Of a stretch of 18,930 nt of DNA, positions 12,050 to 18,149 are shown in pieces. Origin of the DNA: Flavobacteriales bacterium UBA5869 (GTDB lineage: Bacteria > Bacteroidota > Bacteroidia > Flavobacteriales_D > Crocinitomicaceae). Numbering within the stretch: the first letter of the stretch is position 1; every line of letters starts with the position of its first letter. The translations under genes were made by a program, and so were the position numbers. Under the pieces are notes generated by a model. That model made no database searches, had not been told where the DNA came from, and was given only the letters and a program-made list of their open reading frames with translations. The stretch lies in contig DJFP01000049.1 of assembly GCA_002432565.1 (NCBI GenBank), positions 5,153-24,082 of the forward strand, in the 5' to 3' direction.

Positions 12050-12706
12050 ATGAAGATCATTTTCTTTATCATACTAATCATTTCGGGAATTACCATTTAT
12101 TCCTTTAAATCATTCGAAATGGAGTTATTGAACGGTGGCTTTTCCTGGACCATGTCCAAGATGCTTCCATATGTAACAGCAGTAATTGAAGGACTTTTAC
12201 TAGCTTACACTTTCAGCAAAGGATTCAAATTCAAACCGAAAATTGTCAAAGCACTTGCCGTGCTTCTTCTTTTTGTGGTACCATTTGCCACTGCATTTGT
12301 GCTACACCCTATCTATGAGGGTGATTTCAGCTCAGAAGGAACAGAAGTAACATCAAGCACTCTAAAAACGGATGAAAAATACGACCTGCTTATCGTTACT
12401 ATTCCGGACTGTCCTTTTTGCCTGGAATCTATTTTCCGGTTAAAGCAGATCAAAAAACGCAATCCATCCGTGAAAATGCTTTTTTCCGTTTGTACAACGA
12501 ACAAACAAAAGTTGAGCCTTTATAAAGAACTCATTGACGGTGATTTTGACATCGCACTGGCTGAAGATATTGATGCTTCGGTTAAATTGGCCGACGCGCA
12601 CTTTCCTACTTTCGTTCAATTGAAAAAAGGGACTCCGGTTTACAAATGGTCCAACGATCAATTTGGGGCAGGTGCCATGGATGAGTTTGAATCGGGAATC
12701 AAGTAA
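12050..12706 (+). CDS. Membrane-anchored thioredoxin-like protein with CPFC active site
   Basis: 218 residues. Hydrophobic helices are at about 2-17, 36-55 and 66-86, after which a soluble domain begins near residue 105. That domain starts with a strand (YDLLIVTIP) followed by DCPFC (Cys121, Cys124), the CXXC disulfide site of thioredoxin folds, and has FPT at 185-187, matching the cis-proline loop before a strand (FVQLKKGTPVYKW). The family is a thiol-disulfide oxidoreductase-like protein, but the membrane part is not the eight-helix DsbD core. From positive residues on the loops (KGFKFKPKIVK between helices 2 and 3) the thioredoxin domain is probably periplasmic, as an inference. No close named family is recognised. 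The neighbour hemH is convergent and gives no functional link. Confidence 0.75.
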   Translation: MKIIFFIILIISGITIYSFKSFEMELLNGGFSWTMSKMLPYVTAVIEGLLLAYTFSKGFKFKPKIVKALAVLLLFVVPFATAFVLHPIYEGDFSSEGTEVTSSTLKTDEKYDLLIVTIPDCPFCLESIFRLKQIKKRNPSVKMLFSVCTTNKQKLSLYKELIDGDFDIALAEDIDASVKLADAHFPTFVQLKKGTPVYKWSNDQFGAGAMDEFESGIK

Positions 12707-12718
12707 CGAATTAAATGC

Positions 12719-12751
12719 AAAAAATGAGAAGGTCTAAAAACAGGTCTTCTC
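12719..12751 (-). terminator. Probable terminator of hemH
   Basis: On the minus strand, GAGAAG (12751-12746) and CTTCTC (12731-12726) form a 6-bp stem with a 14-base loop that can pair partly further, followed at once by ATTTTTTG. The T-tract is on the minus side only, so it suits hemH rather than the convergent thioredoxin-like gene. The stem is short. Confidence 0.5.
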
Positions 12752-12842
12752 TCCAACTCCTGGTTCCCGCTCTAGCACTAATCAAATAGACTGATGTCTA
12801 TCCGTTTTTGGTTGGTTGCGTGAATTTTGGAGGAGTAAAAAC

Positions 12843-13862
12843 TTATGCCTTTCGTACCAAATCTTCCAAACAATCGATAAATCTCGGGTGATCGTTTGAA
12901 CTTGGCACCAGTTGTACTTTTTCACCTCCGTGCTCTTCAAAGATTTCCTGGTATTCGCCGCCAATCTCGATCAATGTTTCCAAACAATCTGCAACGAAAG
13001 CAGGACTGAAAGCCAATACGCGTTTTTTTCCTTCCTTTCCCCATTGCTCGATGATCTTGTCAGAAAAAGGTTCGATCCATTTTTTATCTAAGCGGGATTG
13101 AAAACTAACCACATATTGTTCTTCACTCAATCCGAGTTTAGCAGCAATCAGGCGGGTAGTAGCATAACAGGTTGCTTTATAGCAGAACTTATTTTCTTCC
13201 GTAATCTCTTTTTCACAATCGTGGTCTTTACACACTCCGGAATCGTATACTTTATCAACCTGCCTTTCCGGAAGCCCGTGATAAGAGAACATAATCTTGT
13301 CGTAAGAAGCAATATCGAACTCTTTAGCTCTTTCCACAATCGAATCAATGTAACCTTCGTGATTGTAGAACTGGGAAATGATCTTAATTTCCGGGATCAC
13401 CCACCATTTTTTGATGATTTCCATTGCTTTATCAATTGCAGACCCTGTTGAGGCACTTGCATATTGCGGGAACAACGGAAGTATGATAATCTGTTCGTAA
13501 TTAGCCTTGCGCATGCGTTCCAACACCGATTCCATGGAAGGATTTTGGTAGCGCATAGCCATTTCTATCGTTACATCTTCAGAATCAAATCGTTTTTGAA
13601 GCAAACGTTTCACTTCTTCCGTATAGGTTAAAAGCGGGGATTTCCCGTTTCCAAGGTCCCACAACTCTTTATAGATCTTAGCAGACTTAGGTGTTCTGAA
13701 AGGAACAATGATACCGCGAACCAATAGTAAGCGCGAAAAGAATGGAATATCAATAACCCGGGGATCCATTAAGAATTCTTTCAGATAGCGGCGAACATCG
13801 CTGTTTTTAGGACTATCCGGCGTTCCCAGCTGAATCAACAATACTCCAATTTTTTTGTTCAT
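12843..13862 (-). CDS. hemH: Ferrochelatase with an internal four-cysteine cluster
   Basis: 339 residues. HemH inserts Fe2+ into protoporphyrin IX, the last step of the protoporphyrin-dependent heme route, at the cytoplasmic membrane. Seen: N-terminal KIGVLLIQLGTPDSP, MRYQNPS, LPLFPQYASASTGSA, the catalytic histidine in SYHGLPER (His195) and the conserved glutamate in DCLETLIEI (Glu295). Between them lies CKDHDCEKEITEENKFCYKATC with four cysteines at 211, 216, 227 and 232. A class of bacterial ferrochelatases (first described from Bdellovibrio and Myxococcus) carries a [2Fe-2S] cluster on internal cysteines in this region, unlike mammalian enzymes where the ligands are C-terminal; this protein fits that class. 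The cluster itself is inference. It has a good promoter (13884-13913) and is probably monocistronic. Confidence 0.95.
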   Translation of the reverse strand: MNKKIGVLLIQLGTPDSPKNSDVRRYLKEFLMDPRVIDIPFFSRLLLVRGIIVPFRTPKSAKIYKELWDLGNGKSPLLTYTEEVKRLLQKRFDSEDVTIEMAMRYQNPSMESVLERMRKANYEQIIILPLFPQYASASTGSAIDKAMEIIKKWWVIPEIKIISQFYNHEGYIDSIVERAKEFDIASYDKIMFSYHGLPERQVDKVYDSGVCKDHDCEKEITEENKFCYKATCYATTRLIAAKLGLSEEQYVVSFQSRLDKKWIEPFSDKIIEQWGKEGKKRVLAFSPAFVADCLETLIEIGGEYQEIFEEHGGEKVQLVPSSNDHPRFIDCLEDLVRKA

Positions 13863-13883
13863 CTTATTTGTTTAAAGTCTTCA

Positions 13884-13913
13884 CAAAAATACGTAAAAGT
13901 GAAGAACGGGAAA
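13884..13913 (-). promoter_or_regulatory. Promoter of hemH: TTTC-N18-TATTTTTG
   Basis: On the minus strand a perfect -7 box TATTTTTG (13891-13884) is preceded 18 bases upstream by TTTC (13913-13910). The box ends 21 bases before the ATG at 13862, giving a leader of about 16 nt. The layout matches the gldB and gldC promoters. Confidence 0.65.
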
Positions 13914-13940
13914 TGATGAATGTCATTCTTTCGGTACATA

Positions 13941-14026
13941 TTAACCACATAGAGCACATAGGTCACATAGTTTTTTTGAAAAACACTTGCTTTTGCCTTA
14001 TGTGTTCTATGTTCCTATGTTGTTAA
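13941..14026. repeat. Imperfect inverted repeat built from CACATAG units
   Basis: The left part (13941-13970) has CACATAG three times in a spaced series (periods of 9 bases), starting TTAAC; the right part (about 13998-14026) is its imperfect reverse complement with ATGTGTTCTATG and CTATGTTGTTAA. TTAAC and GTTAA are the exact outer ends. The centre is T-rich (TTTTTTT at 13971-13977). It lies in the hemH-lpd intergenic space, right beside the lpd terminator. I see no coding potential. It looks like a dispersed intergenic repeat (MITE or REP-like) of the Bacteroidota; that class is inference from resemblance. Confidence 0.6.
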
Positions 14027-14060
14027 AAACAAAGCCCTTCCGGGTATCCAGAAGAGCTCT
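14025..14060 (-). terminator. Rho-independent terminator of lpd
   Basis: Minus-strand RNA pairs 14060-14048 with 14043-14031 over 13 bp around a four-base loop, using three G-U wobbles that would be C-A mismatches in plus-strand RNA, followed by TTTGTTTTTA (partly counted in the stem). The stem starts 22 bases past the lpd stop. Confidence 0.82.
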
Positions 14061-14082
14061 CTATTTCATGTTGATTCAAATC

Positions 14083-15486
14083 TTAAATATGCAGTGCTCT
14101 GTTATCCGTTGCTGCCAAAGCTGCTTCTTTAATTGCTTCGGAGAATGTTGGGTGTCCGTGGCAAATGCGGGACATATCTTCTGCAGATGCGCGGAATTCC
14201 ATTGCTGTTACTGCCTCCATGATCATATCTGCTGCACGAGCCGCAATCATGTGAACTCCTAAGACCTCATCGGTTTTAGCATCAGCCAATATCTTAACAA
14301 ATCCTGCAATGTCCATAGAGGCACGTGCACGACCCAACGCTTTCATCGGGAATTGACCAGCTTTATATTCTACTCCTGCAGCTTTCAATTCTTCTTCTGT
14401 TTTACCAACGGAAGCAATTTCCGGCCAGGTATAAACCACTCCCGGAATCAGGTTGTAATTAATATGCGGTTTTTGTCCTGCCAACTGCTCAGCAACCATT
14501 ACTCCTTCTTCTTCTGCTTTGTGCGCAAGCATTGCTCCACGTACAACATCACCGATGGCATAAATATTCGGTACCGCAGTTTGCAAATGGTCGTTGACAT
14601 CGATCTGACCGCGGTTATTTGCTGTTAAACCGATATTCTCAAGTCCTAACCCTTCTGTGTACGCTTTACGCCCAACAGCAACCAAACAGTAATCCGCTTC
14701 TAAAACTACCTCTTCGTTTTTCTTATTCAAAGCAGTTAGTTTCACACTGTTTCCAGTATTTTCTACTCTTTGGACTTTGTGCTCCAAATGGAATTTGAAC
14801 CCTTCTTTTTTCAGGATCTTAGTCAATTCTTTTCCTAAAGAAAGGTCCATTGTAGGAAGGATATTCGGTGCAAATTCAACCACTTCCACTTCTGCTCCCA
14901 AACGGGCATAAACAGATCCTAATTCCAAACCGATTACTCCACCTCCGATCACGATCATTCGTTTCGGGATTTCAGTCATTTTCAATGCTTCCGTGGAAGT
15001 AATGATGCGTTTTTTATCCGGCTCCATTCCCGGGAAGAAATTAGGCTTCGAACCGGTAGCAATAATGGTGTTTTTTGCAGTAATGTTTGTACTGTTCCCG
15101 TTCTCGTCCTTGATTGCGATCGTTGTTTTATCAACAAATGAACCTACTCCCTGGTAAACAGTTACTTTATTTTTATCCATCAGGAATTTAACTCCGTTGC
15201 ATGTTTGGGCAACCACCTCTTCCTTACGGGCAATCATTTGTGTAATATCTGCTTCTACATTGTCAACTTTAATTCCGTGAGTTGCAAAGTTGTGCTTTGC
15301 ATTGAAAAAATGCTCGGAAGAGTCCAACAAAGCTTTCGAAGGAATACATCCAACATTTAAGCAAGTTCCTCCCAGAGTGGGGTATTTTTCGATCAAAGCA
15401 GTATTCAATCCTAATTGTGCACAGCGAAGAGCAGCTACATATCCACCAGGACCGGAACCGATAATCGCAACATCAAACGTACTCAT
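14083..15486 (-). CDS. lpd: Dihydrolipoyl dehydrogenase (E3)
   Basis: 467 residues, the normal length of E3 without an N-terminal lipoyl domain. It reoxidises dihydrolipoyl groups of 2-oxoacid dehydrogenase and glycine-cleavage complexes, passing electrons to NAD+ through FAD and a disulfide. Seen: FAD dinucleotide motif IIGSGPGGYVAALRCAQLG (8-26), redox-active disulfide GGTCLNVGCIPSK with Cys42 and Cys47, a second NAD-binding glycine motif VIGGGVIGLELGSVYARLG, the FAD-site IYAIGDVVRGAMLAHKAEEE, and the C-terminal HGHPTFSE with the catalytic pair His445/Glu450. No E1 or E2 genes are next to it, so it likely serves several complexes. It ends in a good terminator and faces the TetR gene divergently. 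A weak box TACCTTTA (15518-15511, minus strand) may be its promoter. Confidence 0.96.
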   Translation of the reverse strand: MSTFDVAIIGSGPGGYVAALRCAQLGLNTALIEKYPTLGGTCLNVGCIPSKALLDSSEHFFNAKHNFATHGIKVDNVEADITQMIARKEEVVAQTCNGVKFLMDKNKVTVYQGVGSFVDKTTIAIKDENGNSTNITAKNTIIATGSKPNFFPGMEPDKKRIITSTEALKMTEIPKRMIVIGGGVIGLELGSVYARLGAEVEVVEFAPNILPTMDLSLGKELTKILKKEGFKFHLEHKVQRVENTGNSVKLTALNKKNEEVVLEADYCLVAVGRKAYTEGLGLENIGLTANNRGQIDVNDHLQTAVPNIYAIGDVVRGAMLAHKAEEEGVMVAEQLAGQKPHINYNLIPGVVYTWPEIASVGKTEEELKAAGVEYKAGQFPMKALGRARASMDIAGFVKILADAKTDEVLGVHMIAARAADMIMEAVTAMEFRASAEDMSRICHGHPTFSEAIKEAALAATDNRALHI

Positions 15487-15821
15487 AGTTTCAATTTCTA
15501 AAATGTGGGATAAAGGTAAGTATTAATTGAAAATGCGGAATGCAAAATGCAAAAGAAAGTGCATGTAATCACTAAAGTCAACCCGGATTTCAACACTTGG
15601 CTTTATCACCGAAGCACACTCCTGAAAACGTGGATTAAAACTCACTGTACCAGGCAAAATGCTTTTCAAGGATTTGTTCTTTTTCTGATCTTAAAAACTG
15701 CAGGTACGCCTGAGAAACAGCCGACATTTGGTTGAACATAAATCATTGTTAATGTTTGCTATCTATTCAGCAACAGCCTTAAACTACAAATAAATGTTAA
15801 ACATCATTTTCCTTCAAAATA
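15487..15821. other. Lpd-TetR divergent intergenic region, no supported gene
   Basis: About 335 bases. It begins with short A-rich tandem units (AATGCGGAATGCAAAATGC around 15531-15550), which look like low-complexity slippage. A 62-codon open frame (15547-15735, plus) has no recognisable domain, no promoter box and unconvincing composition, so it is not called. A small palindrome ATGTT-A-AACAT lies at 15794-15804, shortly before the TetR operator region. Otherwise I see nothing. Confidence 0.5.
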
Positions 15822-15855
15822 ATAGTAATACATTCGCAAATAATAGTATTACTAT
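15822..15855. promoter_or_regulatory. Putative two-site TetR operator around the tetR promoter
   Basis: ATAGTATTACTAT (15843-15855) is a perfect 6+1+6 palindrome ending four bases before the TetR start codon. A related half-degenerate copy, ATAGTAATACATT, is at 15822-15834, exactly 21 bases (two helical turns) upstream. The arms also pair with each other as a perfect 10-bp inverted repeat (15822-15831 with 15846-15855). Between them is TACATTCG (15829-15836), one base from a TAnnTTTG -7 box. Dimeric TetR repressors usually bind such palindromes over their own promoters, so autoregulation is likely. Confidence 0.6.
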
Positions 15856-15859
15856 CAAA

Positions 15860-16546
15860 ATGATTATTCAGTTTAAAATTGCACAACCAACATGCACTTA
15901 TTTAAAGGATCCACAGGAAACAAAACTTGGGTTCTCTATCATTCAGCATAGTATTCTTTTGATCCATGAAATCGGTTTCGAACGTTTTACCTTCAAAAAG
16001 CTAAGTGAATCAATCGGTTGCACAGAAGCCAGTGTTTATCGCTATTTCCAGAGTAAACAGCAGTTGCTTCTCTTTCTTTTTTCCTGGTACTGGGGTTGGA
16101 TGAACTACCGTGTTCAACACGAAATCACTTCTTCAAAAACAAGCTTCGAGCGATTGGAAAAAGCAATCTTATTATTAATCGAACGCAGTTTAGACGATCA
16201 GCGAACTCCGTTTATTGACGAAGCAAAATTGCAGGAAATCATCGAGCAAGAGGGGGTGAAATCCCTGTTAACAAAAGAAGTTGACAGTATCAATCAAACC
16301 GGGGCGTTTGAGAATTACAAGCAACTGGTAGGATACCTGGCAGAACTCATCCATCAAATCAATCCGAACTATCCTTATCCGAACATGCTGATCACCACGA
16401 TTATTGAAGGAGCTCATTTACAACATTTTTTTGCGGATCATTTACCGCGCTTGACTAACAGAAGCAAAAATCATGAGTCAATTGGTTCATTTTATCTCCA
16501 TTTATTAACCTCTTCATTGCAAACTAATGAAAAAACCGGCTATTAA
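15860..16546 (+). CDS. TetR/AcrR-family transcriptional regulator of the adjacent exporter
   Basis: 228 residues from ATG 15860; the frame is open back to 15794 but that extension runs across the operator palindromes and is AT-rich, so the internal ATG is preferred. The N-terminal helix-turn-helix is clear: GFSIIQHSILLIHEIGFERF then TFKKLSESIGCTEASVYRYF and QSKQQLLLFLF (about 24-75), the usual TetR arrangement ending in the Y-R-Y-F recognition helix. The ligand-binding half is diverged and lacks a known signature. The last 20 bases overlap the start of the ABC exporter gene, so the regulator is co-transcribed and coupled with the transporter it most likely controls. The inducer is unknown; palindromes at 15822-15855 are the probable binding sites. 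Confidence 0.87.
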   Translation: MIIQFKIAQPTCTYLKDPQETKLGFSIIQHSILLIHEIGFERFTFKKLSESIGCTEASVYRYFQSKQQLLLFLFSWYWGWMNYRVQHEITSSKTSFERLEKAILLLIERSLDDQRTPFIDEAKLQEIIEQEGVKSLLTKEVDSINQTGAFENYKQLVGYLAELIHQINPNYPYPNMLITTIIEGAHLQHFFADHLPRLTNRSKNHESIGSFYLHLLTSSLQTNEKTGY

Positions 16547-18149
16547 TCCTTTGAAACATTTGAGTAACCTGCTCAAACTGGAAAAATCAGATATTTCAGC
16601 ACTTTACTTTTATGCGGTGGTAAGCGGAATCCTGAGTTTGAGCTTACCGCTTGGTATCCAGTCTGTTATTCATTTTATACAAAGTGGTCAGATAACTACT
16701 TCCTGGCTACTGCTTGTGCTGCTCGTAATTTCGGGTGTTGTACTAACAGGAGTAATGCAGATTATGCAATTGCGAATCACCGAAAATATCCAGCAAAGGA
16801 TTTACGTTCGTTATTCCTTTGACTTTGCCCATCGTTTCCCCCGGTTCAATCGCCAGGCACTTACCGGTAAAATTCCAGTAGAACTCATGAATCGTTTTTT
16901 TGATGTCATCAGCTTACAAAAAGGATTTTCAAAAGTATTGCTGGATTTCACCTCGGCTCTTTTGCAAATTACCTTCAGTCTTTTGGTCTTATCGCTTTAC
17001 CATCCTTTCTATATTGCATTCAGCTTCCTGCTGATCGGGTTGCTTGTTATGATCTTTAGACCGATTATTAAAAGAGGCCTGGAAACTTCTTTAAGAGAAT
17101 CCAAATACAAATATGCCAGCGCTTATTGGCTGCAGGAAATTGCAAGAGCGGATTGGAGCTTTCGATTGATACCGAATGAAACCCTTTCCCTGAACCGATT
17201 GGATGAACATGCCAATTCCTACCTAAAAAGCCGGGAAGATCACTTTCAGATTCTTTGGAAACAATTCATTTGGATGATTGCTATCAAGGCCCTGATAGTT
17301 GCTTCACTTCTTGGGCTTGGGGGATACCTGGTTATTTCACAACAAATTAATTTGGGTCAGTTCGTTGCTGCGGAAGTACTCATCCTATTGCTGTTGGCAG
17401 CTGTGGAAAAAATCATTCAATCCTTAGAAACACTTTATGATGTATGCACATCTCTTGAAAAACTGGAGCAGGTAAGGGAAATCCCGGTAACATTTGAAGA
17501 AAACGCAACTGATGAGAAGATCGAGCTATTCCCCATGGAAATGATACCGGCAAATCAGCCTGAGACCAAACCGATCATCCGCATTGAGAAAGGACAGAAT
17601 ATACAGTTGATCGGTGGAAATCAATTAAAGATCAACACCTTCCTGCGTCAACTTATAGATCCTACGGTTGATCAAAAGTACATCCCACGCTGGAACTTTC
17701 ACATTCCGAACGGAAATCAGCTCACCACGGGGTTCAACCAGATCGGATGGTTTGCCAAGGGAACTCATTTAATTGAAGGAAGCCTGGTTGAAAATGTACA
17801 ATTCGGCAGAAAAACGGTTTCGGAAGAACGGATTATTAATATTCTGAACCTTGTAAAACTCGCCCACTTATACAAGGACCGACCGGAAGGTCTGGACTTT
17901 AAGATCAGTAAATCGGACAAATTCCTATCGGAAGAAGAACGCGACCGATTACTGATTGCAAGGGCTATTGCCAGCAATCCCAATCTGTTAATCATTTCCT
18001 TCATAGGTTCTCCGATTTCAACCGAAGGACGATTAGAACTGATTGAAGCTATTCGAAAAAACAATCCGGAAACAACCTTTGTTATAGCAGCTGAAAGCCC
18101 GCTTCTTTTAAACTGGAACAATATCGATTTTAATGATTTAGGACTATGA
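16527..18149 (+). CDS. ABC exporter with a fully degenerate ATP-binding domain
   Basis: 540 residues: an exporter-type transmembrane domain (about 1-320, six helices such as LLLVLLVISGVVLTGVM and ALIVASLLGLGGYLVI) followed by a nucleotide-binding-like domain (about 350-540). Every catalytic motif can be located and is altered. Walker A is GGNQLKIN (363-370) rather than GxxGxGKS/T; the Q-loop glutamine is replaced by Lys411 before GTHLIEGSLVENVQFG; the signature LSGGQ is LSEEE (467-471), still followed by RDRLLIARAIASNPNLLII; the Walker B Asp and catalytic Glu are Ser491 and Phe492; the H-loop His is Ala522. The frame is uninterrupted and coupled to both neighbours (20-base overlap with tetR, ATGA overlap with the HlyD gene), which argues against a decaying pseudogene. 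Likely acts with the HlyD adaptor, presumably plus a TolC outside the window. ATPase loss is a prediction. Confidence 0.85.
   Translation: MKKPAINPLKHLSNLLKLEKSDISALYFYAVVSGILSLSLPLGIQSVIHFIQSGQITTSWLLLVLLVISGVVLTGVMQIMQLRITENIQQRIYVRYSFDFAHRFPRFNRQALTGKIPVELMNRFFDVISLQKGFSKVLLDFTSALLQITFSLLVLSLYHPFYIAFSFLLIGLLVMIFRPIIKRGLETSLRESKYKYASAYWLQEIARADWSFRLIPNETLSLNRLDEHANSYLKSREDHFQILWKQFIWMIAIKALIVASLLGLGGYLVISQQINLGQFVAAEVLILLLLAAVEKIIQSLETLYDVCTSLEKLEQVREIPVTFEENATDEKIELFPMEMIPANQPETKPIIRIEKGQNIQLIGGNQLKINTFLRQLIDPTVDQKYIPRWNFHIPNGNQLTTGFNQIGWFAKGTHLIEGSLVENVQFGRKTVSEERIINILNLVKLAHLYKDRPEGLDFKISKSDKFLSEEERDRLLIARAIASNPNLLIISFIGSPISTEGRLELIEAIRKNNPETTFVIAAESPLLLNWNNIDFNDLGL

Noticed and set aside
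13941..13970. CACATAG repeats as a CRISPR array
   Set aside because: Units are 7 bases with 2-base spacers and followed by an inverted copy; no CRISPR-like repeat length, spacers or cas genes.
15547..15735. 62-codon open frame between lpd and tetR
   Set aside because: No domain, no promoter box, odd composition (many unrelated polar/aromatic residues), begins in an A-rich tandem stretch; probably chance.
15794..15859. 22-codon upstream extension of the TetR regulator
   Set aside because: Runs through the operator palindromes and a probable promoter; the ATG at 15860 leaves a normal TetR N-terminus.
16527..18149. ABC gene as a decayed pseudogene
   Set aside because: The frame is intact over 540 codons, normal in length, and coupled at both ends; motif loss without stops or frameshifts favours retained function.
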